Shown piece after piece: positions 1 to 13,700 of a DNA stretch of 64,000 nucleotides (the first letter of the stretch is position 1; each line of letters opens with the position of its first letter). The notes under the pieces were generated by a model. That model saw nothing but the letters and a program-made list of their open reading frames with translations, was not told where the DNA came from and ran no database searches. The DNA comes from Angiostrongylus vasorum (Eukaryota; Nematoda; Chromadorea; Rhabditida; Metastrongylidae), in assembly GCA_018806985.1 (NCBI GenBank), contig JADANN010000289.1, forward strand, positions 372,001-436,000. The letters run 5' to 3'. Both the position numbers and the translations under genes were made by a program.

Positions 1-1694
1 CGAGATAATATGCTGCGAAATTCGATTCGCTGTCATAGTCCTCTCTCTCTCTTTCTCTCTTTCTGTTTCTCTCTCTCCCATTTGGTGGTCCACATTCCTA
101 GTTGACCAATTCTTATCCGTTGTTCCCATCTTAACGGCTATATTTGAGCTAATGTTTCTGCACTGTACAGTTTATTTCACCATCGCTGTTGCGGTTCTTC
201 GTGCGAATACATTTCATCCGTAGTCAAAGTCCAGCTTTTTTTTCCACGTTTAAATCACATTACTACCACATTTGTCTAATATATGATGCTTGTGTAATAT
301 TCCTGGATGTAATCGTGGAAAAGGATGATACATTGCTAGAAATACACGTGAATTGATCTCAAAAAACATATCATCAGACGCTATTCGACACACACCCCCC
401 AAATGCAACGAATGAATGCCTTATGTCTGTGCGTGCCCTTTCGTCATCTATCAGTCAATGATTACGATATTCTAAGAATGACCGATTATTAAGCCATAAA
501 CAGTAGAGAATCTTGTTAGAGAGATGAATCACCTGAATATTGCAATTGTATGTAAAAAGAAATCTCTGACATCTACAGTACCCACCGGATTGTAAAGCTC
601 GATTTTCGCATACGTGAAACATACATGTGCTGTAGAACATTTTGAGAGAAATGTCTAAATCGTATGCTGTGTTCGCCTTCTCTGACTGCTGTGTAATCAA
701 TGACACCATAAGGTATCACTCCTTCTCTCTCTCTCTCTCTCTCCCTCTTCATCTCGGTCTCTGTTCCTGGATCTCTCTCTCTATATTTTTCTCTCTGTCC
801 GCTTCCAGCATTTTCGAGAATTTTGTACTCGTTGCTTCCTTTAGCATAGCATCGTTGCAGTTTTATTGATTTTCGTCGCTGTTTCCTCTTTACACCCTCT
901 TCGTGTTCAGTACTTCCAACTTGTAGAAAACTTGTGTTTGAGATATTATTGCTTTAACGGGGACACGGAATGTGGAGTTAGAGATGTTCACTCACTGAAA
1001 ACAATACTACGGTTGACCGTACCTCTGCCATTTCAACGTTACACTGCAACGTTTCGTAACGAGACAGAGCACGGGTATGAGTAATCGAGAATAAGCAGGA
1101 AGGAGGATAAGAAAACGAGGGAAAAAAAGAAACTGTTTAAAAACGTTGATGGAATTTTTGAAACAGAATTTATATTCAATATATTCACATTACCCTCGCT
1201 TACTCATCGTCCCACATGCACAATTAGCACGTTTTTTGTGCTGCATTCGCTGTTTTGTGTCCGTTTGAAACAATGAGTCACTTTCCTAACATGTTTCCGT
1301 ACCGAAAAAGTCGAACAGTCTACAAATGTACAGGTCGGAAATCCGAGCGCCCCCTCTGTATATCCGTGAAATACCCCGCCCAGCTAGGCCAGGGGCTCTG
1401 TATTCTGTTCGACTGCAATTAGAACTAACAATGGTGCCCGCCATATCGAACGAAGGCTGACGACACCGTCAAGGTCGTGCCTGGCATAACATGCTGCTTT
1501 ATATCTCTTCAGCATCACTACGTTAACTAGTTGTACCATTGCTAGCTTGTCTAGGACACAGTGTACTCGTTTTCAATTATATCGCGAATTTTCATAAATT
1601 CTATATCATTTAGTGTTTCGTGATTTATCACCACAGTGTTTGTTGCAGGCACAGCGCACGCTTACACACATACGGGTGTAGTGGATTTTTGTCC
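1..1694. other. Upstream region of the WDR26-like gene, no gene recognised
   Basis: No convincing coding exon is seen. The stretch holds two CT-rich microsatellite tracts (about 40-80 and 724-790), a pyrimidine-rich shoulder around 810-900, and otherwise AT-rich unique sequence. It should contain the promoter and 5' UTR of the gene starting at 1695, but I see no reliable TATA box and no acceptor just before the ATG that would point to trans-splicing. Confidence 0.5.
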
Positions 1695-1746
1695 ATGGTT
1701 TTTGCTGTGAACGCATCAAAACGGCGTCACAGATCGAGCAGTGGTG

Positions 1747-1777
<31 letters not shown>

Positions 1778-4700
1778 TACCAGCAGCAGCAGTACCGGTG
1801 CCGACGGCAACAGCGGCGGCGGCGATCCTGGCGCCATCTCTCCTCCTTCTCCTCCACCTCCTCCTCCACCGTCGTCGTCCTCGCAGGACGATCAGCTGTT
1901 CCTCGCTCCTCCAACGGTATGCCCATGCGTCCGTCGTTTCGCCCAGTGTGCTGACCGTCTGCCCGTCCCCCTGCGCCCGCACTATTCGGCGATTCTCGTC
2001 GTCTGAGTGCACGTTGTTTCCCCGGAACTCGTGCCTCTTCCGACCACGAGCCTCGGCTTTCCGCTCCCGTCTGGCGCCGCGCCTGCGTTCGCTGTCACCC
2101 CGTCAGCTCTACGCCCTCCACGCTCAGGCACGACGCCACTGCTCACCGCTGCGTGTGTGTAGCGTGCGTTGTTTGTGTGGGGCATGTATGTATGTATTAT
2201 AAGCGAGCGAAAAAATTAATGTATGTTCGGGAGTGTAGGTATATGTCGGATCTCTAAGTCTCCTATGCGTGCATGCTAGAGAATGGTGTGTGTATGGGTG
2301 TGTGTCTGTGTGTGTGTGTGTGTGTGTGTCAGTGTGTGTGTGTGTATGTGTGTGTGTGTGCGTCAGTGTGTGTGTGTATGTGTATGTGTGCGTGTGTAAA
2401 TGTGTGTGCGCGTGTGCGTGTGTAAACGTGTGCTTGTGTGTCAGTGTGTGTGTAAGTGTGCTGCCGTCGTCTTTACCGTCCGCGTCTCCCGAATGCTAAA
2501 TCAGCAATTCTAGGTGCAGTCTTCCAAGGTGCAACGGGGAGTGGAGCGGCCCACATCACCTCACGCCGCTGGTCCTGCCGCCAAGCGAGCCAGGTTCGTT
2601 CAATTCGCTCCGAGAACACTTCGTGCTCTACGGCCACTAATGGACCCGATACGACCTGCTGCTGCTTACTGCTCGATTTCACGCAACTGTCCTTGTGGTA
2701 TCCCGGTGCCTCACCGCAGGTTTTCCGGGCTCTCTAAAACAATTTACTAACAAGTTACATCAATTCGTTTTGTATTTACTAACTTATTTTCGAATTCACA
2801 TTGCGTGGTTATATGTAGCGAAGCAGTTGGTGTGAAATTACATAAAGTGGTGGAGTCCTGACACTGTAGCCGTCGTGGGGGATCCAATTTCTTTCATGAT
2901 TGTGCGCAAATCAATGGTTTGCCATGGTTTTGTCTTTTTTTTTTTTAATAAAAAGAGTTCAGCACTTTTGCTTTCTGTTAATAAACGATGTGCTTTGACA
3001 GAAAGTTTAACGATGTTTAAAAACTCCTGTATATTTATTATACACATACATATACATATATGTGCATGTGCATATATTTATACATATATGTTGTGTATGT
3101 ACATATACATGTACATGCGTATATGTACCTGTGAATGTGCATATGTATGTGTGGATACACATATATACATATATGTATATGTATATGTGCAAATATACAC
3201 AATAACTTTAAGCTGCATTCTTGCGTTTCGATGCTGGATTATCCCTTTTTTTAGATGGTATTGATTTATAGTTTTTACCTTTAAGCTGGTGAGCTTTATG
3301 TTGGATATACTGCGTTACCATGTTTTTTCAGGATGAACGTTGACTACAATGTTCATTTTTCGGGGAGTCGTTCGGTTGCTCAACGATTAAAACAGTGTTC
3401 CCTTAAGGTAATTGTTCTCTATTGTTCAGCTGACGTGTTAAATCGTGCTTTCAGTGTGATTTTTGTACAGCGTGTCCTTCTGATTCACTTATACTCGGAC
3501 TTTTTCGCAATGGAAAAGATCGTTCAGGCTTAGTACAGTCAGCAGTTGACATCCCTGTGGTTTTATAAGTTCATAAAATTATTCGAAAAGAGATAAAAGT
3601 TGAATTATTTCGACTGAAAATCGGCAACCGTTGTAAGAAGTGAAGTGGTTCTATGTGATATCGAGTGCCGTCATATGAGTTCAGATAGATAGCGTCGTTT
3701 TGCACTCCTTATCGACTGGTACACGCCTATTGACCCATAGCAAATAGTCTTTCTTCTTCGATTACTAGGCAGTAGCGCAATCGATATGTATTAATTCGGG
3801 CTGCTTCCAACACCTTATCAAGAATGTTCGCTGACACTCAAAACTCCTTAACTATGCAGTGGAAACTGTTGGTTTCAAAGAGCTATGATATACTAGGATA
3901 TACAGACGTTACTGATGATATCATCATTCCTAGCGTAACGGCATCTAAAAAAAATCTTGCTGAAGATCATAAGAAAAATAAGGAAAGGAAAAGTCATTCT
4001 GTTAAGGTCTTGAGCCGTTATTATCGATTCATATGTCTCCTTTTTCGTCTAAGTAAGACGCGATGCGCTTGTCTTTCTCGGAGTATTTCTCGGTCTCATC
4101 TCTAGCAGCTTGTTGGTTCATGTTGCATATTTTCTGTAGAGAACCTATCCGGAGCACAATGTCTTTTGGCTGTATTGGACTTGCATACAAGCTTGAAAAC
4201 ATTCAGAATGTTTCATCAGTTCTAGAACAATCGAATTTTAGCGTTTGTCTGTATTTCTCATATTTCGTGCGGTTTTGTGATTGTTCTCTCTAACCGGCTG
4301 GAAAACCGACTTAATTGCTTCAACTGGATTGGAAGAATAAACTGTTGTTTTTTTTTCAGGATCTCAATAATACATCTAATGGCAATCTTACCTTCAAGAC
4401 TCCAAGTCTACCTGGATGCAGACCCTCACCAAAACTCACACCAAAGCAACACAACACTGTACGCGTGATCGCTCAGTATCTTCGGGACCTAGGTCTAAAG
4501 GAGTCATTGGACACACTTACTGAAGAAAGCGGTTGCAAAGTAGAGAACGCGAATGCACGAAAACTTCGCGAGGATATCTATAAGGGTAAAATTTGTTTCA
4601 ATTTTAGTTTTATTCCTCTATGAGGACAATATTTGTTTGAACATCAAATGTACGAGCACCTTGCATACAAACCGATCGCTTACAATATATTATGACCGCG

Positions 4701-7700
4701 ACAAGAAGATGTCTGTCATGGGTCATCTAAGATTTTTCCTGTGCATATTCCATTTGTGTGCAACGTTTTTTCTAGGCAAATGGGACGATGCTATCGCTGT
4801 GCTGGAGAAATGTTATGCGAACATGAAGCCACATCAGTATGAAACTGCAAAGTTACTCATATTGGAGGAGAAGTTTTACGACCTAATGCATTCAAATAAT
4901 GTGAGTGGTTTGCAGGTGTTAATGTCTTTTTCAGCAAGTCTCTTTCTACGAAAGCGTCATTCGACTGTTCTTGGACTTGCATTTCGTTTCTCATTTTGTG
5001 CGCTTGCCGGCATTCTCGATGTATCTTTCTCGAATGTGTCGTCTGCACCCAACTTAAGCCTCAGTTTAACCTTGTGGCTAATTAGTTTTTTTGATTATCT
5101 TTCATGCATTTTTCACCAGACTGTACAGCTGTTAAGACACCGATGGCCTTACGCTTACTTCGTGAGGAGTTTCCCAACAGAACCGCGTTGCGAGAGAAGC
5201 GATCTAGCATGATTCGGATGCTTTTTATGAGCAAACAACAGTTGTCCGAAGTTCCAGAGGCGATGCGATACAGGTGTGCTTCTACTTAATGTAGGCAGTT
5301 GGGTCGGTTTCCATCTTATGACGTTCTTGAAAATGTGTTTCTATTAGCAGCGTCATAAAATGGTAATAGGTATGGTCGGAATAGTGTGGTGTAGAAAACA
5401 TTGAATAAAATTGATTTCTGTACAACTGCCGCAAGATATATTTTCTAGGGAACGTTTTTTTTTATAATGGACACATGCTCCGGACTATTGTTAACATTTT
5501 CTCTTATTGCTGATATTGGTCAGTGTCACTCTGTGTCAATTTAGCGCTGTTCAAGTGTAGATGCTTAAGCGAAATAAACCGCAATGAATGCAACATCATT
5601 AGCAGATGTTATCTACCTTCTATTCTCTTGAAGCTTGAGTAAAGTTGTGAACGGCGCATGTTGTAATCACTTCGTTAGCTTACGGTTGTTATATGGCTTT
5701 GTATGGTTGGTAAATATTGATATATTCAAGGTTCCAGATACATTGTATTGTCACTGACACCATTTCCTTTTGCAATTCGAAGGTGGTTTTATGGAAAGGG
5801 CGGAAAAGGTTTCTGCTGAGAATATTAGCCTGAACTAAGTTTTAGCGTCATGTCTTAGCTGTCACTTATTTTGATTCACAGCTGACGTGTGACAGTTGTC
5901 TGACAGTGCCAAGATATTTGTTAAAACAGATTTAAATATTACACATATGAGTGGTTGTAACCTTGCAGTTTGCGCTTTAGAACAACTATAAAACACATTT
6001 CTTTGCAAACAATTACCTATCGTTAGTTGGTCTTGTGTGTTTTCATGGTGCGCTAAGGTTTTATTGCTCGTTCTATCTTAAGGAAAAAGAAAAAAATTGG
6101 GCACCGTACGACTTCAAAATGCAAGATTTGTTACCGTAAATGGCGTTTCGAAGCAGATCGGTTATATTGCTCAAGAAATTGCTCGCCATAGCGTATTTGT
6201 GCGTGCAACCTTTTACAGTGGTTTTATTACAGTCTAAACTCTATTAGATGTAAGGCGTGTAAGTGGTTTATTATTTACAAAGTGGTTCTCACTCTTAATA
6301 CGTCTGTATGGCAATTTCGAACATTATCTGAAAATTCTCGCATTCAGACACAAATGGAATAGCTGACACGACACAAATTTATGTGACCTTCAAGCTTGTT
6401 TTACATGCTTGTTTAGCACGTATCTATTTTGTTGTATTCAGAGCCTTCTGGGCATTGCATGTTCTGCTTTGGAATGCTGGGTTAAACTCTTTTCGGACTG
6501 TATTGAGATTAAAGTATAACAATCGAAATCAACCGATATCACTTCACGGATACCTGAAAAGAATCTTTTTCCCACAAGAATGCTGCGTTTTCGTGTAGAG
6601 TTGTCCAGGTCTTTTTACGTATTTCCCGTAGTGACTGGCCAAAATATGAATAGACGACCTTTTTTAACGCAGTTTTTGTCACCTTAAAAACTGTGGGGGA
6701 TACCCCTTGTTCATAAATTCATATTAAACTACGTCAGTCCAGTTCAATAAGAGCCTTCTATCTCTCACACTTGACCAAAGTTAGTCTAGTCTTTCAAATT
6801 CAAATAGTAATGTCTCAGATGGTAGTGAACTTTACCAGCTCAAAGAAAAGTTTTCAATATCTAGAAATCTTCGCGGATATGGTGCTAGTTTTTTTAAAAA
6901 ATATTTTTTCCTTTTTTTTCGGTTTTTTCTGCCGAGATTCTAATAGCGAAAGAGTTAAGCAAGTGAGATTTCGTCTTGTGACGACGTCACTAAATGCGTT
7001 GTCAGTGACAATAAACATACACTGCGTTTGCGTTGGAAGCTTTAGAATCTGTTTCGTGTACTGGCACATCATGACCGATTCTGGTACTCGACAAGCCACA
7101 TGCAAAGAGGACGCATCTAAATAAGTGTCTTGTCTTCCTGAATGATATCCCGTTTGTTAAATCGCTTTGCTATTAGAAATCCGAGCCAATGCGAGTAATT
7201 TACCTGAAGAAAAAGTTCTATGGGCCCCGAGAAAACCTGAATTCCATCGTAACAGATTAATTAAACTTGTACCTTATTAGCAGTAATCTATCGATTCTAG
7301 ATATTTTTATTTCAGGAGAGAAAAAAGTGACGAGCTGAACTTTGATTTCTTTTAATATTGGGAACACAAGTCCTTCTAGCCGTGGATGAGTTAAAACAAA
7401 GCCATGCAGATTACTGTGTGTTGATACTTTTTAGTTTCTGTGAAAACAATATTTTTTCGTGAATCTTTGAAAACTCCCTAAGGAGATTGGGCGAATTATT
7501 TGCTATAAGTTTGTTAAGTCCTCAAATTCTCTAGTTATCACTAAGTCACGGTTACAAGGATGTTGCGAAATGAACAAAAGTTGGAATCTGTATAAGCTTC
7601 AAATCGGCGATCACCTTTACCTGGAGCTCACGTGCTATCCACTGCACCAGATCATTCCCATTGACGAGTGATTGCTGAGAACACCGATAGAGCAAAAATT

Positions 7701-10700
7701 GGGCAAGAGGAAGCCAAAACAAGGACTTTCGCTGGTGTGGTGAATATTTGAGTCCCCGGTAAGAATAGCCGCGGATTAGAAGCCCACCTGAAGCTCAGAA
7801 TTTTGCTCACATCTAAGCATCTTTGTAGTCGCATTTCACATAACATCCTTTCATGAAAAAATAATGGGCAAATGTAATTACTGTCAGTTTTCGAAAAACT
7901 TGTTGCTTTACGAATGTGTTTCGATTTACACCCAGCTACGGATTGTAAAGATAATTTCGAAGAAATTGTGCAGTCAAGGAGCATGTTGTTGTTCTCAGCG
8001 GGTCAATTTGGCGGTACTTTTAAGATGGCTTGAACCAAATCTTCGGAAATTTCCGGTTTTTCAAGTAGACGGTTTTGCAACGCCCGAATTTTCTTAGCTC
8101 TCTTCGTTTTCCAGTATTCATGCTTATCAATTCAACAGCTTCCTGAGTGGCAAAATTGCCATGTGCACAATTCGTCATAGTACTAATTGGAGCTGCTAGG
8201 AATTTCATATATATTTTATTCTCTCTTGTTATTCATGTTTATTTCCTTTCTATTTGTGGTTAGTTAGTGCCAGAAGAACAACCTAGAAACTTATTTTTTC
8301 CAAGTTTTGGTTTGCAGTCGCTGATTTGAAAGTATCGGCAGGACAATGCTGTTGGTCTCTTCTAACTACCGGAACACTAGTTTTTTTTTTAAAGTTATAA
8401 TTTTGTTTGCATATATTTGTTTACAATTTTTTAATGCTAGACATTTGTCGTTTTACTCATCATTTGAACACTATTTGCGTATATTGTTTCCCCCGGTTTA
8501 TTTAATATCAGTTTTCTTTCCTTTCAAAGAGTTTCTAAGGTTCACCATGTAAAATTCTGCGTGTTGTGATTGTAAGACTTTTCAAGATGGTTGTCTTCCT
8601 TTGTAATTTATTGTAGTTTCTAACTGAGAAATGAGAATGAAGACTCGGAATATGTTATTCACTAGTACTTAATTATTCATTTTAATATTTTGTACCTTAA
8701 ACAATATATCCATCTGGGCCAATGCGGGAGACGAATCTAAGATCTCTCGCCAGGCCGACGGAGTAGTTTCGCTCTTGTGTACTCAAGTGGCGTAGTTAAA
8801 GGAAAGAGTGAGATATTTCACAAGGTGTTCTTACCAATGAATCCAAAAACTGCAGTTACAAGCATCAACTGTTACGTGTATTACAGCGTATTAGGAATGC
8901 GCTACTCTTAGAATCTTCGCATTGCTCATTGTTTTTTCTATTTTTTTTCTTTTCAATCATTGTAGTGTGTTGATAGGTAGGACTACCTCTGAAATTTTAT
9001 CTACTCTTGAGACAAGAGATCTACTCTAAAGATCTACTTCACAGACTACGGATTATGGTGATATACGTTGTTTTATGTAGAAGTTTAAAAGCAAAATTTT
9101 GGATAACTTCCTTCCATTTCTTGAATTCCTCATGAAGTTAAAACTATGTAGGTGACTAGTTACCGTAAGAATAATATTCACCATGTACTCCATGCCTAAA
9201 TATTTGCACTGGGTTTTCTTTTATCACTTCGTGTTCTTCGTTGAGTGCAATTCATATACGTTTATTATCTCAAATGGATACGTGTTTCTGAAATCGCTAA
9301 TGTTCCCACCATTAATTTTATTTTGGTAACCATATACTGCTCAATACTTGCTAATATATTTCGGGGTTTCACAAAAAAAGTAATGAGCGTTTCGAAATCA
9401 CTTCGTTCATTAGCTTGGTGCAAAAATACTCTTTCTGTTTGGGACCGTGAATTTCTTTAGCGGCTTAGTCGTTCAAGATTCCTCTTTGGAAGTTTATCGA
9501 GGAAAAAGTGTTGGGTTGACAAGGGGTTCCGTGAACGTGGCGAGTGCGAGAATTTTTTAGCGTAACTTGTTCAACAATTGCAGCGTAAATTTTGCGACTA
9601 AGTGGTCGTGTGTTATCGTGAACGAGGATTGGATCGCTTTGGTTGGCCTTGTCTAGATACGTACGCTGCAGTTTTTTGTAGAATTTTATCGACTTCATTG
9701 ACATCAATTCTCTGTTATGGTCATCTCGCCGAGATTAAAAAGTATTGGAATACATGATTTCCACTTCTATAAACGATAATGTCATTAGCCAGTATTTGAT
9801 GTAAATTAGACTTTGAAAAGTGCTCACGAGTTTCGTCTGGATCTAATCACCGAGCTGTACGTTGTCAGTTGTCGTGTAGGATCTATTTTTCATCATACAT
9901 CGCAGTGCAATCGAGAAATAGGTCGTTTTTGTTATGTAAAAGAAGCGTAGGGCAGATTTCTTGACGAAATCCTCGCCGCTATTCGCTTAGTACATTCGGC
10001 ACGCTATTATCAAACTTTTCACCTTCGACTGTCTTCCAAATGTCGAACAATTGATGGATTGTAGACTATGACTTGCTCTACAACTTCTCAAATTGTTCTT
10101 TTATGAACAACTTCGATTATAGGCTTCAACTGACCGTCGCCAACCGCTGACAGCCGTCCACGACCTTCTTCTTCATAAAGATTCATATCTCCGATACGAG
10201 ATCTTAAGGAGCATCCTGTGTATTGTGTGTTTGGGAGCTCTTTCTTGACACATTTTTAATGACATATCGAGTTACTACCACTGCTTCAATCCCAAACTTG
10301 AACTCATGATGCAAAACCGGTATAATTTTCTTGCAAATTATTAGCTAGAAAAAGTATGGCATGAGAATTGTTACGCAAGAAACAAGTACGAAAATGGTGT
10401 GGAGAAAAAAAAAAGGTTAAGGAAAAGTTTTTTGCAAAATGGGCTTTTAAATTCCACAGGGACAAAGTTCGCCCTTACTTTTGGATCATGGTCGTACTTT
10501 TTTATAGTGTGTTTTCCGCTAGGTTTTCCCTTGAGAGAGTTCTTACGATTTCTGGTGCAGATCGAGTTTCCGTTGTACTTTGGTTATTATCGTCAAAAAG
10601 GTCTTGAAAGCGTTCTTCATTAAGTTCAATTGTCGCCCGTAATAAAACGCATCATTCTCGAGAAAAGTATTTCCATGGCCATGCAATTTTTTGCTCATGC

Positions 10701-13700
10701 TAATCAACAATGTAACATTCATAGAAGGCATTAATGTGTCGACCAATTAGACCATTGTAGGCAAGGATATTTTAATGATGTCCATTTTTATGGACCTGCA
10801 GATCCACGGTGTTGTGCAAAAGCCATTTAAATACACTGACATCGTCGATTTTAATGGTGGTATTGGCTGATTAAAACAAGATTTGCAACATATTTCATCC
10901 CCTGTCCACAACAGCATGGTCTCCCAAGCTGGAAAGTACAACATTTCCACTTGGTAACCCAACTAGGAGTACAGCAATACCATCTCCGTAGGAAAACAGG
11001 TTCGACAAGACAACACTATCTGGCCAAAATTGTTTACAGCTGTATTGCCGTGGGAAATTAACTCGCTCGATCGGGACGAGAAGAGTGTATGTCCACTAGA
11101 ATAGGTTACATTGATAGGAAATTCCTATCAAATTTTTGTTGCACCGGCGACCACCTTTTCGAGTATCAGAGACGATGTTCATAGAGCTCAACAAAACGAG
11201 AAAAAACGTTGTGCTACGCATAACCAAGACGAACACCGATTTCATCTAGAACCCATGATACGAAGGTGAACAAGTCGAAGTAGATTGCGGAGACCACCTC
11301 GAATGTGTGCCTAGGACTTTCATTTAACGAACAACGCATGGAGGGATTCGAGAAAAAAAGGAAAACAGTATGGGCAGCATTCGGTTCTATCAAAAAGCCA
11401 CTGACCAACTTCCGGACTCAAAACTCCGCGCCCAGCTTTTCGACCCAACAGTCCTCCCAGCGCTTTGTTATGCAACAGAGATGTATGGTGATACTTCAAC
11501 CACGTCAAGAATTTTTGCGCTCCTCCCACAGAGCGCTTGATCGATATCTTCTGAAATCGAACCGGCACTCACAACGTCTAGTAGGAATGCGCAGCTCAAT
11601 TCTTTGGAACGTATACCATCTTCGAGATCCGAAAGAGTGCACATCGATAGCGAAGCACAGATATAAGCCGGCTATGTAATAAGAAGAACAGATGAGAGAT
11701 GGACAAGAAGAACAGTGCAGTGGATTCCAAGAATGCAAACATTCTGTGGGACGACCACTCAAACCAGTTGCGGATATCCTCGTGGTTTAAGTCAATCATA
11801 TATACGCAAAAGCGATTTGAGGATCACAAAACGTGCCTCACGAGCGTCACCATTTTCGTAGCAGACCACTATCGTGGACGATGACTGCGCGAGAAAGAAT
11901 GGAAAATATGCTGGGGCACGCACTATTTACGAAGACGAGCCATCTAAATCCATGCCAAGACGATGGTACCAACATTCGACATGACGGCTTACTCAATACA
12001 TTGTTGTTAGCAACATAATATTAAGAAGGTGCTATTATAATTGTTTGTGTTTTTAATATACAAAGACGAAGTGCGTTCGTGCAGTGGTATGGTGTTGTGG
12101 TACGTTGTGGTTGCTTGAAATCCATTTCTAACTTTTTTCTTTTTTTCATGACTCTGCATCGCATTTTGTGCGGACCCATCACTTCTAGCATTCGATCTGT
12201 TTCCTCGCACTCGTCATTCTCTAAGCTTTTCGTACTTGCGTGTGGATTTGTCTGCTACTTAAGGGTTTTCGTCTTTTTTATGGACATAGTTGAATACTGG
12301 TTCAGCGGTATGGCGCGCATTGAACGGCGCTGCCATTGCGCCACTTGCTCCTATATTTAACTAAGAGTTTAGATGCTGTTTAATTTTCTTGATCTGTCTT
12401 AAGGCATTCTCAATTATCGTCCGATCATTTGGTGATATGCGCAGTTGTTGAAACATGTAGTTTTTTGAGAACGTTCCTTTAGGGGCTCTGAATTATATGG
12501 GAATATCCAACTTTATCTTGAAAAGAAAAACCGTGCGTTATTATGATCATCTTTTTACAGGACCAAGAGGGATCGCCGCAAATTAGTTGTCAAAGTACAA
12601 CGTGTTTTGCCGCCCACTTTTATACTTCCCCCAGCGCGGTTGGAACAGCTGCTTAATCAAGGTAGGCCATGATTGTCTAGCTGTTTACCTCGATTTTTAC
12701 ATTCGCAAGTATTACCTAACTAGATTGTAGCACATGCAACGCAAGTGTCCAAGTGCCGCGTTCACCTACAAAAAGAGAGCTTCGAAGGTCTTGAAGCTGG
12801 AGATGTTTTTGTTGATCACAGATGTCAACGACGCTCCTCCCGTGGATATCTTAACACCCAAGTGGTTTATATTTTCTATCTCTTATATTCCTTGCCTTAT
12901 TATGTATATCAAAGTTTGATCTCTAGCGTTACCTTAATTGTTTTCAGACGATTACTGATCATAAATATGAGGTCTGGTGCGTTGAATTTTCTCCAGATGG
13001 GAAGCTTTTAGCTAGTTGTTCTAAGTCAAGCCGCGTGTTGATCCATTCGGTATGTTTGTTTTTCTCGGATCTAGCAGTGTTCTGAGTAATTATACCAATG
13101 ATTGCTTTTTGTATTCGCATATATTCGCTATCTCTTTTCTTGTTCATGTTGAAACCATAAGGGGCGGATAGCACAGTGGTAGTGATGTCCATCATCACGA
13201 ACGTGGTTCTAGTTCGATTCCGCACCGGGCCAGCCAAGCCTCTCATCCCTCTGGGTCGGGAAATTGGTACCGGACTTGTCTCGGGAAAAAATCACTCTTT
13301 GCAGTCCAATTGAGATTGCTCCAGCCCGGCTATCTCAGTGCTCCAGGGAGAGTTGCTCGAGACTTCCTGCTGAGATGAGAAGACTCCAGCATTCTACGAC
13401 ATTCAAGATGAAATGAAAATCGTCAAACAGCAACCGAAGACACATGCAAAAACTTGGAAGACTCTCGTAAACGATGGATGCGAGGAAATGAATTGAATGT
13501 GAGAAATGCTGGGACCGCACAGTAGACGTGAAGACGGGTCAAATAAAATAAAATAAACTGAAGAAAGAATTTTAAACTACCCGGATTATTTCTAACTAAC
13601 AAGGTATACATGAATCTAACTAATCAGATTCGTTGCCTGCGTGTTATGATTATAAATTCAGTAACGGGAGCGTTTTACCTGGAAATAACCACAAATAGCT

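Larger units (their letters stand above)
5274..12560 (+). other. 7.3 kb intron of the WDR26-like gene, TE-bearing
   Basis: Bounded by donor AG/gtgtgc and acceptor tttttacag/G, with matching phase. It contains a SINE-D-like copy (7640-7830), a mariner relic (9440-10330) and the 3' part of an RTE-type LINE (about 11200-11930). The rest, including 5274-7600 and 7850-9440, is AT-rich with no exon-like open frame that I can support. Confidence 0.8.

Noticed and set aside
1606..2202. Several overlapping Cys-, Ala- and Arg-rich ORFs on both strands
   Set aside because: They are shadows of the CAG and CTCC triplet tracts in exon 1 of the WDR26-like gene.
2269..2499. ORF of alternating Val and Cys
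   Set aside because: Product of the (TG)n microsatellite.
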